A stretch of DNA of 64,000 nt from assembly GCA_942159475.1 (NCBI GenBank), contig OW804094.1:16241708-16305707 (forward strand), in the 5' to 3' direction. Below the pieces are notes generated by a model. That model had not been told where the DNA came from. It worked only from the letters and a program-made list of their open reading frames with translations, and did no database searches. Below are positions 11,122 to 22,375 of this stretch, one piece after another. This stretch comes from Sthenelais limicola. Lineage: Eukaryota; Annelida; Polychaeta; Phyllodocida; Sigalionidae. The position numbers and the translations under genes were made by a program. Numbering within the stretch: position 1 is the stretch's first letter; each line of letters opens with the position of its first letter.

Positions 11122-11684
11122 AAGAAAACCGCTTTGCCTATTTTTAAACCACTTTACCTCATCATTGACATTGGGGACATTGTTTACATATCTGTGTTTC
11201 AGTATTTATAGAGCTCTGACAAAAGTGCTCTGACATGTATGAAAATGATCATCAGAGATCATCATCAATATTAGATCATATGGAATTCATCAATAATGTC
11301 ATCATGACAGTGGTTTCCTTGAGAAAATAAGTTTCCAATTCTGATACTGATGAGGTAACGTCAAGGTAATGATGACTGTAAAGCAACTGAATGATTTCTG
11401 TACCACACAATCATGTTACGGTCATCTTCCCTAAAAATTATAATAGCATTTCCTTAGGTTTACTTTCATATAGCCTTAAGTTAGACTTATTACAGTATTC
11501 CTGGGTGCTGTATGCCTCCACAGACACAAATAAGCAGTCCATGAAAAAGGTGTTAAAACCTAGCAAATGTTGAATTTGACTTTACCTCATCATGTATAAG
11601 TAGGTGTGGGCACAGTGCAGTTGCCGCAAGGCTAAAATATGGTCCAATCTGATCTCTTTAGTCATAGGAAGAGCAAATGCATAC
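11122..11684. other. No recognised feature
   Basis: AT-rich. Short ATCATC runs near 11250-11300. Nothing else. Confidence 0.3.
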
Positions 11685-11922
11685 GGGTCAGATTTCTCAG
11701 AAAATGTACAATTTAACTCCACTGATCCTCTCAAATAACCCACATTTCAGACGAAAATAAAGTTCACAAAATACAGTTCAACCTAACCAAACAGATTGCT
11801 AGAATCAATACAATGCCGAATATACTCAAATTTACCTAGTATTGTCCAAATTGCAGCCCAATTTAGCAGAATTTACTAAATGTGTACAGCTGCCAATTGT
11901 ACATTTTCTGAAAATCTGACCC
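11685..11922 (-). mobile_element. MITE-A copy (A1)
   Basis: Both ends present (GGGTCAGATTTCTCAG / AAAATCTGACCC). Flanks ATAC and ATCC differ. Confidence 0.85.
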
Positions 11923-12142
11923 ATCCTAACAATACATTATAATAATTTTGAAGCAAATTAAACCCGTGGAAATCCATGATCTTGCAGTTTTGAGCAGAAA
12001 ATATTGTTTTTTTAATATTTTTGTTGATGTAGGCGGTCGGCCCAGAAGCAGATGTCCAACAATTCGGCCACTCATTTGCCCTGACGGTGACTGAAGTTGA
12101 CTATTTGAGCTGAATGAAAACAGGCTGGTATAAAAAAAACTT

Positions 12143-12333
12143 TGGTAAGTTCTGTTAAATTAGACAGAAAAATTATAAATAATGGGTATATCAGAGTATC
12201 TTTGGCATTGTATTGATTAAAGATATTTCTTTTATTGTGTTAAACTGCACTTTGAACGTCACTTTTCACTTAAATTTGGGTTATCTGAGATGATAGGTGA
12301 AGGTGAATTGTCCTTTTTTTGAAAATCTGACCC
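12143..12333 (+). mobile_element. MITE-A copy (A6), left end missing
   Basis: Starts within the element at TTGGTAAGTTCTG and keeps the A6 block (TTGAACGTCACTTTTCACTT) and right terminus. Confidence 0.75.
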
Positions 12334-12559
12334 ATTATACACTACCCCAGGAGCTGGTGGAATAACTTTTATAAGCGCTGAACAAGAATCGCTTTGGTAT
12401 GATATCCTACAAAAATGGATGGTTGCATGCAACCCCAGGGGCTGGTGGTAGACCAGCTAAAAGAACTCAACAAGAAATTGCTTGCAATAACTTCATACAA
12501 CAATTAACCACTCTTGGAATATATCTGGAGTGCAGCAAGAACAAGCCTGGAGGCAGCAT

Positions 12560-12881
12560 GATTCAAGATGAGTGAGATTGGTTGCTTTACGTCCTTATCA
12601 ACGCATTGAAGGTTATATCAAGGGCGGGAGAGCTGAGAGGGAGGCAGCTTATGATCATACCCAGGAAGTAAAGATAGAGAAGAAGAGAGTGAGTGAGTGA
12701 GATTGGTTGCTTTACGCACTTATCAACACATTAAAGGTTATATCAAGGGCGGGAGAGCTGAGAGGGAGGCAGTTCATGATCATACCCAGGAAATAGTGAT
12801 AGAGGGGAAGGGAGAGAGAGACATAGAAAAAGAGACAGAAAGGCACTTGATGGTCCTACACAGGACCACGATTCAAGATGA
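12560..12881 (+). mobile_element. Family D retroposon, head-to-tail dimer, 12-bp TSD
   Basis: Two tandem partial units, each starting GTGAGATTGGTTGCTTTACG, occupy 12572-12869. GATTCAAGATGA stands on both sides (12560-12571, 12870-12881), as expected for retroposition. The unit resembles the mollusc-type repeat that begins GTGAGTGAGT...TTTTACGCC (from memory). Confidence 0.7.
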
Positions 12882-12900
12882 CGCCGAGTGGTTATATATT

Positions 12901-13075
12901 TGTGATGTGTTTCAAGACAATGAGTCCACAAATGGAATTTGACATATCATCATAGTTGAAAAGATGAGATCAAGCCGATTCCAACGATAGTAAACATTAG
13001 GACAGCTAAAAAGTATGTCAAGATTTCAAGTTTGTTTTTACATTCTACGGTATTTAAAAAAAAAAAAATCGTGAA
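12901..13075 (+). mobile_element. MITE-B left-half fragment
   Basis: Begins TGTGATGTGTTTCAAG and runs through GATCAAGCCGATTCCAA. Lost after the A-rich mid segment. Confidence 0.75.
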
Positions 13076-13891
13076 TGTTAGTGAATTGGGTACCATTCTG
13101 TCAATCATCCTGAGTAGCAAGTTCATGTGATACATTTTGAGGTGTTGGTTGAGGATTGGTGTGAGGAGTGTTGACACTTATCTGGGAGGATATCTGGATG
13201 CCCATCTCTGTGTGATGTAATTCACGCCAACACTACTAACTTTGCACTTATGCAAGGACTGCTTGATTGACAACCTTCTACCATCTCTGCAGTAAATCCC
13301 TGAAGGCCAGTGTGACATCCTATTGGTTGACATTTGTTGTATTCTATTGGCTATCTTGGTTTGATTGACAAGTTGCCACTTAAGGCCACTGTATAGGTTT
13401 TGAGAGGAACCATTTAGAGAGGACCACCCATGACTGAATCTAAGTGATCTACACCTACTACACCCTTTGGGATTTCTGGGTTTCAAGTCTTGGAGACAGA
13501 CAAGCTCGGAATTGCAAAGACTAAAAGACAATTGTGTATTATTAGATTACAATATGTTGTTTGATGTCTTATGTTAATTACTTTCCTCAGTTTGAAGATA
13601 CTTTGTGGACTTGATTTGTCCACATAAGCACTCTGCCTACAGCATCGTGCTTATGTGGACGAATCGCGTCCAATAAATTTTCGATTATTGCATGCGAGTT
13701 CCATTCTCTCTATGTATATCTCCAGTAAAATTCCTCATGTGCATGTTGAATTTGGAGCATAGGTGAATGATGTATTTTGCTATATTTATATTACATAATC
13801 TCACTCACTGACGCGTAGGCCTACACAGTAGAAAGGTATAGGGTTGATGGTTCGGCTAAGGTGACGGTAATATACGGCTGAAGCATAATAA
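13076..13891. other. No gene; contains one strong hairpin
   Basis: A 117-codon minus-strand frame at 13178-13531 has no recognisable domain or family. Apart from the hairpin at 13613-13665, nothing is identified. Confidence 0.3.
13613..13665. repeat. Perfect stem-loop, 14-bp core stem
   Basis: GTCCACATAAGCAC (13618-13631) faces GTGCTTATGTGGAC (13647-13660) across a 15-nt loop. The stem extends to about 19 bp with one mismatch. Not a histone-type stem-loop. Confidence 0.7.
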
Positions 13892-14128
13892 CGGTCAGAT
13901 CCCCAGAAAATGTACACTAGGCAGCTCTACACATTCAGTAAATTCTGCTAAATCCGACTGAAAAATGATAAACACCAGCTATATCTGAGTATATTTGGCA
14001 TCGCATTGACTCAAAGGATGTGTTTGGTTATGTTGAATTGTATTTTGAGTCTCATTTTTGTATTAAATTCGATTTATTTGAATGTGAATTTCTGAATGTG
14101 AATTGTGCATTTTCCGGAAATTTCACCC
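13892..14128 (+). mobile_element. MITE-A copy (A3), TSD ATAA
   Basis: Left end CGGTCAGATCCCCAG, right end GGAAATTTCACCC. ATAA lies on both sides. Confidence 0.85.
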
Positions 14129-14931
14129 ATAAGCCTTAACTCTGAGTACAAAGCCAGTCCCGACTACTCCATGGTTAGCTATGAATAATTGAGGAGACTT
14201 ATCTGTAAAAGGTTTCCACCTTTATTGCTGGTGAGTTGTGTAGCACACCTGTAGCTGCTGCCGCTGCTGAAACTGCTTATTTGTAAAGCAGTCAGTTCTA
14301 TAGATGGTGAGCTTAAGTTGTGGTCAGGAACACTGGATTTTATATTGATTTTGATTTTGTAAATATTTTATTCAGGACTATTAAACATTTTCATACATCT
14401 AGCATAACAATTCTCAGAGTAGCCTGATATTATGGTTTACAAATGTATCATTATTTTTAGCATAACCTTTAGTATATACTTCCTTAAATACAATCATAGA
14501 TGAGACAAATCATTCGATACAATTTGATATTTGATATTTGATATTTGATATTAGTCAGTAGAGTTGCTTTATAGATGGTTACCCTAAGTTGTGGTAATGA
14601 ACACTGGATTTTATATTCGTGTGATTTCCTCCACTTTGAAATGATACAGAGTTAGCATTTTTTTGTCCAACATCGGATCTTTATTCAAAAGACATTTTTA
14701 TAAATCAAGTCAAAATCGTGTGACATCAAAATAATCACTTGTGTGATACAATGTCTGAGAAATGGGTAAGAAATCCAATTTATCATAATCCATTTATCAT
14801 TTTTATTATACACTTTCACTTGGAACTTTGTCTTTCCCGGAGTTAGGATTATGGTTATAATATTAGGGGCTGGTGAAAACTAACATTTCTCTTGTTCTTG
14901 GTTCATCCTTTGATGAGGATACAATATTTAA
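14129..14931. other. No gene; short tandem repeat inside
   Basis: TTTGATA repeated about four times at 14523-14553. GATGGT...TAAGTTGTGGT...AACACTGGATTTTATATT occurs twice (near 14303 and 14575), a diverged local duplication. Confidence 0.4.
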
Positions 14932-15504
14932 TGTGATATGTTTCAGGAAAATCACAAGTCACAAGTCACAAGTCGAAGTCGAAAAAATGGATTTTAAGAT
15001 CCCATCATATTTGAAAAGATGAGATCAAGCCGATTCCAATGATAGTAAACATTAGGAAAGCTAACAAGTATTTCTAAATTTCAAGTTTGATATTTTCATT
15101 TATGAAAAAACCGTTTGCAATATTTCTGGGTAACTAAATACTCTATGGGATTACCTTAAAATATAAGAATATATTTAATACACAGTTTTGAAATTTGGTA
15201 AATACATTCATGCAACTTAAAATGGTAGATACTCCAAAAATGAGAACATCCCTATGAAAATGTATCATCCATTACCTCTGAAGAAGGGAGCAAAGCTCTT
15301 GAAACGTTGGGAAACAATAAAAGGAACATTAAACAATTCAAATCGTCGTCCCTCTGAAGATTCAAAACGTTCAATTGGTCCTCTACTCCACCAGTTAGTA
15401 GTGACGCCTCCCCATCCCATACCTATAAAAATATCTTGTGAATAAAACACATTGCGAAGTATCAATTTCGCTACATGTGACCTATTTTCCTGTAATACAT
15501 CACA
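14932..15504 (+). mobile_element. MITE-B copy carrying a 159-bp insertion
   Basis: Left end TGTGATATGTTTCAGG, right end ATTTTCCTGTAATACATCACA. It is interrupted at 15262-15420 and has a small ACAAGTC triplication near the left end. Confidence 0.8.
15251..15431 (+). mobile_element. Small insertion with hammerhead-like core, 11-bp TSD
   Basis: The insert (15262-15420) lies between CCTATGAAAAT and CCTATAAAAAT, a one-mismatch duplication. It contains CTGAAGA, a GAGC/GCTC stem and GAAAC in the order of a hammerhead ribozyme core, and a weaker second CTCTGAAGA...AAACGTT. Similar motifs occur in Penelope-like and retrozyme elements; activity is not implied. Confidence 0.45.
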
Positions 15505-15674
15505 AATGCGTTCATCTACATCTTGTGACTGAAAAAGCAAAATTCTGATTTTCTATTTGGGCATCTCTCTGATAGATGCAGTCGTCTCACTTGTCGCCAC
15601 TTATTGCCTAATGAGTGTATTGGCAAAGGAACCTCCGATCTATGCCACTTTAAGTAGTGCTAACGTTCGTCATT

Positions 15675-15857
15675 TGTGATCTGTTTTAGGATAATGAGTC
15701 ACAAGTCACAAAAATGGATTTTGAGATATTGTATTTGAAAAGAGGAGATCAAGCTGATTCCAATGAAAGTAAACAATAGGAAAGCTAATAAGTATTTCTA
15801 TATTTTAAGTTTGATATTTTTATTTTTGAAAAAAGGGGTTTGCAATGGTTCTGGATT
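15675..15857 (+). mobile_element. MITE-B left-half fragment
   Basis: From TGTGATCTGTTTTAGG to GCAATGGTTCTGG, then lost shortly before the neighbouring MITE-A. Confidence 0.75.
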
Positions 15858-15875
15858 TCTTAAATTAACACTACT

Positions 15876-16110
15876 GGGTGAAATTTCCCGAAAATGCACA
15901 ATTCACATTCAGAGACCCTCCTAAATAACCCGAATTTAATACAACGAAAAGACTCAAAACACAATTCAACATAACCAAACACATCAGTTGAATCAACTTG
16001 ATACCGAATATACTCAGATATATCTAGTATTTACCATTTTTTAGCCTAATTTAGCAGTATTTACTAAATGTGTATGGCTGCTGATTGTACATTTTCTGAC
16101 GACCTGACCC
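15876..16110 (-). mobile_element. MITE-A copy (A3)
   Basis: 235 bp, GGGTGAAATTTCCCG to GACCTGACCC. Flanks TACT/TTCT, one mismatch. Confidence 0.85.
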
Positions 16111-16606
16111 TTCTACAGCTACATGCTTGTAGAACCTATATAAGGTAAAAGTTTGGGAAAAGCAGTTACATGTATCTTGATGAAGAAGTTGTTGAATCAG
16201 GTATCCTACCTTTGGGACTTTAAGAAGAAGTGAAAGCTCTCCTTAAACATTTTCTATTGGCTTCAGTGGGGTTTATGTTTCCTTGTCACTTTTTTTTTTT
16301 TTTTTATTTAGAATTTTTATACAGCCAATCTTCGGTAAAATAACAGTTGAACATAAACGGGCATGCACAGTGTACAAACAAATGTTATGATTAATGGACG
16401 TCATGTACGCATGAGGATAATGGGCTCACGGGTGATATTTCAAATCAGAAAAACCATGGTTTTCCGCCCACTGCTGTGTCTAGCTAGACTACACTTAATG
16501 TAACAAAACTACTTGAGATCAAGTTAAGTTAAACAAACATAAATCAAGAAAGGTGAGAAAGGTACAATCATCATCTCTTTTGCTTTTTGAGAGGATTTTT
16601 GCTTAT
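16111..16606. other. No gene; poly-T led fragment
   Basis: A run of about 17 T at 16290-16306 followed by ATTTAGAATTTTTATACAGCC looks like the antisense 3' end of a retroelement. Its family is not recognised. Confidence 0.35.
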
Positions 16607-16823
16607 GGGTGAAATCACCAGAAAATGCACAATTGACCTTTGCCAATCCTCTCATATAATCAAGATTTAAGGCAAAATGACATAACAAAACAGTTCTTTT
16701 AATCAACTAAATACCAAGATACACTCAGATAAATACCTGGTATTTATCATTTATCACTCTAATTTAGCAGAATTCATGAAATGTGTAGAGCTGCCGATTG
16801 TACATTTTCTGAAAATCTTACCC
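16607..16823 (-). mobile_element. MITE-A copy (A4), TSD TTAT
   Basis: 217 bp, GGGTGAAATCACCAG to AAATCTTACCC, with perfect TTAT on both sides. Confidence 0.9.
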
Positions 16824-16928
16824 TTATGCCGTTTTATATCTCGGTGGTAATTTCATCCTCCACTCCACCCCAGCCTTCAGCATGCCTCAAGGATAATCCA
16901 TCTGATGCTGTGACCTCCCATCATTTGC

Positions 16929-17163
16929 GGGTCAGATTTTCAGAAAATGCACAATCTACAGTTCTGCACATCTCTCAAATTTTGCTAAATTAGAGTGAAA
17001 ATTGATAAATGCTAGGTATATCTGAGTATACTATGTATTGCATTCATTCCATTAATCTGTCTGGTTATGTTGAACTGTATTTTGAACCTGATTTTCGTCT
17101 CAAGTTTGGGTTATTTGAGAGGATTGGTGAAGGCCGATTGTACATTTTCTGAAAATGTGACCC
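16929..17163 (+). mobile_element. MITE-A copy (A2)
   Basis: 235 bp with the A2 signature CAATCTACAGTTCTGCACATC. Flanks TTGC/TTGT. Confidence 0.88.
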
Positions 17164-17409
17164 TTGTATCTTGTCACAAAATGAGTTCCAACGATACCAG
17201 GCAAATTACGCTGGAAGGACCTACTTTAATGTCTTTTAAGGAAAATTATGGCAAAATCATTTAAAAACAGAATGACCTAATAGCACGCAGGAAACCAAGA
17301 CCTGCATTAGTCTGGTTAGTTATGTTTTTAATTTTGTTGTTATTGTAGTTGTAACGTTTTTATGTATCTTTGTGGTGCAGCTCGATGTTTCCATGTTTTT
17401 TTCATTTGT

Positions 17410-17645
17410 GAGTCAGATTATCAGAAAATGTACAATTCGCCTTCACCAATCCTCTCAAATAACCCACATTTACGATGAAAATCAGGTTCAAAATACAGTT
17501 CAACATAACCAGACATTTTTATTGAATGAATACAATACAGAATACACACTGATACACCTAGTATTTACCATTTTTTCACGCTAATTTAACCAAGTCTGAT
17601 AGATGTGTACAACTGTAGATTGTGCATTTTCTGAAAATTTGGCCC
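17410..17645 (-). mobile_element. MITE-A copy (A2), TSD TTGT
   Basis: Ends GAGTCAGATTATCAG and AAAATTTGGCCC, perfect TTGT duplication. Confidence 0.9.
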
Positions 17646-17864
17646 TTGTTTCCGTATGATCTTACATATTCAACACGAAATACCGTTTCCTACAAAAGCA
17701 CATTATTTTCCATCTTATATTAACACAGTTCCCTGCAAAACCATGTTGTGTTATCATTATTAACTTTATTAATAATAATATTCACAGACTGTGTTTATTT
17801 AGATTCATGCTGATATTTTCATTGATTACTAATTTATTGTAGTCAGTTTCCTACAAAACCCTGT

Positions 17865-18090
17865 GGGTCAGATTTTCAGAAAATGTACAATTTACCTTCA
17901 CTAATCCTCTCAAATAATCCACAATTAAGACAAAAATCAGGTTCAAAATACAGTTCTACATAACCAAATAGGTTTATTGAATGAATCCAATACAGCAGAT
18001 ATACCTAGTATTTATCACTTTTACTCTGATTTAACAGAAATTGAGAGATGTGTAAAACTGTAGATTGTGCATTTTCTGAAAATCTGACCC
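17865..18090 (-). mobile_element. MITE-A copy (A2), TSD CTGT
   Basis: 226 bp with a short internal deletion. CTGT stands on both sides. Confidence 0.9.
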
Positions 18091-18788
18091 CTGTACTGGA
18101 ATTTCTCGATTTTTCGATTAATGAAGTACTTCTGGGTTTGTTCTGTTAATTATTTTCCTTTTGTAGTAACTAGATTTTAAACCAGATAGTATCCATTGTC
18201 ATCTTTTCGAAATGATATCTGAGCCATATGAATGGGTATCTTTGGTGATTATTATACATGATAGGTTTAAATGCATTTTTCCTTCATAAGGGACAAAGGA
18301 GTACTATGGGCTCCTTTGACATCTACACCTTGACAATAGCAGGAGCACAGGTCTGCAAGTTATAAAGAATATCCTACAGTCATAGATAGATGTAAAAATG
18401 TAAAGAATGAAAAAGAATGGTGGACATATAGACAGAAAATTAGAGAAGAGTCAAATTAAGAGAAATATGGATAATATTGGGACATTGAAGATAGATTGAT
18501 AGATAGAGAGATGCAAGGATGAATAAACTACGAATGGTCAGAATTTCACTTAAACACAGTCATTTCCAATACAGTAACATGAAATATGATAAACCCCGAC
18601 CACAAGGAATTGTTTCAAATGAAGATTGATGGGAAATAAAGTTTCTTTATTTGGAAATTGCATAATATACTATAATAGAATTGTTCAAATCAGTATGAAA
18701 ATGAAACAAAGCTTGAATGGCCTAATCCAAAGGCTAACCATGTATAAATAGGACCCCTAATAAAGAAAAAGGAAATATGAACAGAAAC
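18091..18788. other. No recognised feature
   Basis: AT-rich with GATAGAT runs near 18490-18515. No gene or shared repeat seen. Confidence 0.3.
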
Positions 18789-18904
18789 TAAAGGGCATAT
18801 AGTCCACTAAGCCGATTCTCATGCGATTCTCACAGAAACTAGAGGAAAGGAGCCCCTGCGGCGCAAAATCGCATGAGAATCGGCTTAGTGGACTATGCCC
18901 TTAA
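18789..18904. mobile_element. 110-bp hairpin MITE, TSD TAA (PIF/Harbinger-like)
   Basis: Arms of about 36 bp (AGGGCATAGTCCACTAAGCC... and its complement) are perfect apart from a 2-bp AT insertion in the left arm. They enclose a spacer of about 39 bp. TAA lies on both sides (18789-18791, 18902-18904), the TWA duplication typical of PIF/Harbinger. Confidence 0.7.
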
Positions 18905-18924
18905 GATGGGTGGATCAGTTTGGG

Positions 18925-18995
18925 GGCAAAATATGTAACATGTCGCTGGTTGGCGATATATTGGCTATCATAGGAGGCGTTAAGAGATTAAGATT
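18925..18995 (+). repeat. Family F repeat, uninterrupted copy
   Basis: TGTAACATGTCGCTGGTTGG...GGCGTTAAGAGATTAAG is shared with 22085-22375, where a MITE-A sits in the middle. Confidence 0.5.
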
Positions 18996-19011
18996 CCCTA
19001 CATCAGCAAAA

Positions 19012-19401
19012 GGTGTCATAAGTCGCAAAATTAATATTTTTCAAAGTGTCTTTTTCACCAGATCACATTATTAGAATGTTCTAATTTTTGGAGGGTTTAT
19101 CACTTATAGCTCTATCAATCGATGTGTCAAATGTCAGCACGATCTATCTAATATATCCTTTCGTTTTAAAGGTCCTCATATGGACTACATTTAGTTACTT
19201 TACTGTTTAGTGACCCCCAGAAATATTGGACATTTTTTTTTTCAAAAACGAAAATATCAAACTTAAAATCTAGAGAATCTTATTGGATTATAAGACTGTT
19301 TACTTTCATTGGAATCGGCTTCATCTCATCTTTTCAAATATAATGGTATCTCAAAATCTAATTTTTGCGACTTATGACTCATTTTCCTGAAACACATCAC
19401 A
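19012..19401 (-). mobile_element. MITE-B copy, one terminus eroded
   Basis: Runs from TCATAAGTCGCAAAATT to CCTGAAACACATCACA. The first 20-25 bp of the left terminus are missing. Confidence 0.8.
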
Positions 19402-19467
19402 TGTGTAGATCCTTTAGTGATGTCATGGATCACAAGACATCAGGTGTATACAGCTAGCCTTATAGTA

Positions 19468-19695
19468 GGGTCAGGTCACCAGAAAATGTACATCAGCCAC
19501 TCTACACATTTAGTAAATTCTGCTAAATTCAACTGAAAAATGATAAATACCAGGTGTATCAGAGTATATTTGGTATTGCCTTGATTCAAAGGATGTGTTT
19601 GGTTATATTGTGTTTTGAGTCTAACTTTTGCATTAAATTAGGGTTATTTGGGAGGGTTTCTGAATGTAAATTGTGCATTTCTAGAAATTTCACCC
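19468..19695 (+). mobile_element. MITE-A copy (A3)
   Basis: GGGTCAGGTCACCAG to CTAGAAATTTCACCC. Interior TTGATTCAAAGGATGTG. Confidence 0.85.
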
Positions 19696-19812
19696 AGAAG
19701 GATTTGGAACTATCCTTTTTTGTCTGGACCCGTGATTGCTATTGACCTCCAATTCAGACAGTTGATTTGGCTCATGATCACAGACTGGGGAGACACAGAA
19801 ATAGACACAATA

Positions 19813-20222
19813 TGTAATGTGTTTCAGGAAAATGAGTCATAAGTCGCAAAAAAATGGATTTTGAGATAGCATAATATCTGAAAAGATGAGATGAAGCTGA
19901 TTCCAATGATAGTAAACAGTCTAATAATCTTACAAGTATTTCTCGATTTTTAGTTTGATATTTTCGTTTTTGAAAAAAAAAATTCAAATATTTCTGGAGG
20001 ACAATAAACAGTAAAGTAACTAAATGTAGTCCATATGAGGACCTTTAAAACTAAAGGATATATTACATAGATTGTCCTGAAATTTGATACAATATTTGAT
20101 ATAGCTATAAGTGATGAACTCCCCAAAAATCAGAACATTCCAATAAGATAATCTTGTGAAAAAAACACTTTGAAAAATATCAATTTTGCGACTTATGACT
20201 CATTTTCCTGAAACACATCACA
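19813..20222 (+). mobile_element. MITE-B copy, full length
   Basis: 410 bp, TGTAATGTGTTTCAGG to CCTGAAACACATCACA. It shares the AATCTAATAATCT variant block with the copy at 58976. Confidence 0.85.
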
Positions 20223-20228
20223 AAATTT

Positions 20229-20262
20229 AATGTGAATTGTGCATTATCTGGAAATTTCACCC
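20229..20262 (+). mobile_element. MITE-A right-end fragment (A3)
   Basis: Only the last 34 bp (ATGTGAATTGTGCATTATCT ... TTTCACCC) remain, directly after a MITE-B. Confidence 0.65.
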
Positions 20263-20951
20263 AGTAATTCCATTTAACCCCCTCCCCCTCCCCACTCCCG
20301 ATTAAGAGAATTTCCCTGATCTTCATTGATAGCTTGATAAAAAAAAATGAAACAAAAAAAAACGAAATAAATTACTGTACTGGACAATGAGTCTTTATCT
20401 TTATAACATAAGATGTATTTTTTTAAAATATTTTTGGACAGATTTTTATTCAGGTTGATAGCTGGCATAGGCCATGTGGTTAATGTGGTTCGGGCGTACC
20501 CGATCTTCCTCCACACCCTGAAATACGAGTAACTCATTAAACAACAAATTAGTGTGTGAGTCGTTGGTTTTAAGTTTCAATCAATATTGGTCTGATGAGG
20601 TTGGATGGGTGAGAGGAGGATGGTCGATGGGGGGGGGGGGGGGATGAGAAAGGGGGAAAGACAATTTTCCACTCTAGGTCCAAACCCTCAGATCAGATAA
20701 GAATGGTATGTCAGCCTACTTCGCTAATCGGTATGCTTGGCTAGAACTCCGAGTCTCGGCGTTTTAATGGGAATATAATGACATTTTGCGGTCTTAATGG
20801 AATTATAATGGCACTTTGCGGTTTGAGGCGAGAGGCTTTCCCTTGGTTTGAAGGGACTCTCTAAACTTTGGGCCTAGACTGTTTCATAATAGTATGAATC
20901 GTATCACGAATGGGAAATTGTCAATTTAATTGGTAAAAATGGTAATAGTTA
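20263..20951. other. No gene; poly-G run and family E copy
   Basis: Fifteen consecutive G at 20629-20643. Family E copy 2 lies at 20785-20883. Confidence 0.5.
20785..20883 (+). repeat. Family E repeat, copy 2
   Basis: GGCACTTTGCGGTTTGAGGC...GGGACTCTCT...TTGGGCCTAGACT matches the complement of 11030-11121. A shorter diverged GGTCTTAATGG...GCGG unit precedes it. Confidence 0.6.
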
Positions 20952-21303
20952 GATGATGTGTTCCAGGAAAATGAGACATAAGTCGCAAGGACACCTAATA
21001 ATACGTATTTATATATAATTTAGAGTTTCATATTTTTATTTTTGAAAAAAAAAAAAGGTTTGCAATGTTTCTGGGTGGGTGATTATTACCAGTAAAGTAA
21101 CTAAGTATACACCATACAAAGGCCTTTAAAACACAAAAATATATTTAATACAATGTCCTGAAATTAGGCATATGACTATAAGTGCTAAATAAGTGCTAAA
21201 TAACTCCCTAAATATCAGAACATTCCACCAAAGAGATCCTGTGAAAAAACACTTTAAAAATATGAATTTTGCGACTTATGACTCATTTTCCTGGAACACA
21301 TCA
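20952..21303 (+). mobile_element. MITE-B copy with internal deletion
   Basis: Both ends present. About 85 bp after AAGTCGCAA is missing, including the GATCAAGCCGATTCC block. TAAGTGCTAAA is duplicated. Confidence 0.8.
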
Positions 21304-21502
21304 ATATAATAAGCTTTTATAGAGTTGGTAGTATACAGTAATCTGTCGTGATTACAGAGGTCAAAACGTTTGGTGTTGACATCTGACAAGGTCTAGGGAA
21401 TTTTTAATATCTATTAACTATATTAAGAGCTGTTAAAATGTCATTAGAATCTTGGGGTATCGGTTAAATTGTAAGGATATCCTTTTTCGATTTATTTTAA
21501 AA

Positions 21503-21733
21503 GAGATCCCCAGAAAACATACAATCACCAGCTCAACATATTTAATAAATTCTGCTAAATTGACTGAAAAATGTTAATTACTACATATATCTGAGTATAT
21601 TCGACATTGAGTTGATTCTAGGGATGTGTTTGGTTATGTTGAATTGTGTTTTGAGTCTCATTTTTTGTATTAAATTCGGGTTATTTGGGAGCATTTCTAA
21701 ATGTGCATTGTGTATTTTCTAAACATTCCACCC
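21503..21733 (+). mobile_element. MITE-A copy (A3), worn ends
   Basis: Left end reduced to GATCCCCAG, right end CATTCCACCC. Interior clearly A3 (TGAATTGTGTTTTGAGTC). Confidence 0.75.
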
Positions 21734-21828
21734 ATTAGAATAAGCTCATGTGAAAACAAAAACAATTCATGGTCATAACAAAAATGACAGCCAAACAAAC
21801 AACTAAATCTGGCCTATATCCCGACAGG

Positions 21829-22056
21829 AATTACAGGAACCTTAATTTAAAAATAACCAATGGCAAAATTACAGGAACCTTAATCTAAAAATAACCAATG
21901 GCAAAATTACAGGAACCTTAATTTAAAAATAACCAATGGCAAAATTACAGGAACCTTAATCTAAAAATAACCAATGGCAAAATTACAGGAACCTTAATTT
22001 AAGAATAACCAATGGCAAAATTACAGGAACCGTAATCTAAAAATAACCAATGGCAA
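21829..22056 (+). repeat. 38-bp minisatellite, six units
   Basis: Unit starts AATTACAGGAACCTTAAT. Successive units alternate TTTAAAA and TCTAAAA, so the array grew as 76-bp dimers. Confidence 0.9.
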
Positions 22057-22084
22057 AAACACCAGGCCGGAAGTAGTCTCAAGG

Positions 22085-22375
22085 GAAAATGTGTAACACC
22101 TCGCTGGTTGGCTATAAAAGATTTCAAGAAAATGTACAATTAGCACTTCAACACATTTAGGAAATTCTGCTAAATTAGGCTGGAAAATGAAGAATACCAG
22201 GTATATCTGAGCATATTTGGTATCGCATTCATTTAAAGTATCAGTTCTGTTATGTTAAACTGCATTTTGAAGCTTATTTTTGTCTTAAATCTGCGTTATT
22301 TGAGAGGATTGGTGAAGGCGAATTGTACATTTTCAGAAAATCTGACCCAAATTTGGAGGTGTTGAGAGATTAAGA
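22085..22375 (+). repeat. Family F repeat split by a MITE-A
   Basis: F sequence at 22085-22117 and 22349-22375 flanks the A5 copy. Comparison with 18925-18995 suggests the empty site. Confidence 0.45.
22119..22348 (+). mobile_element. MITE-A copy (A5), left tip lost
   Basis: Starts AGATTTCAAGAAAATG, ends AATCTGACCC, and carries the A5 block TTAAACTGCATTTTGAAGC. Confidence 0.8.

Noticed and set aside
13178..13531. 117-codon minus-strand frame
   Set aside because: No domain, no start or splice context, and unremarkable composition.
21829..22056. CRISPR-like array
   Set aside because: Units are directly adjacent with no spacers and the DNA is eukaryotic; it is a minisatellite.
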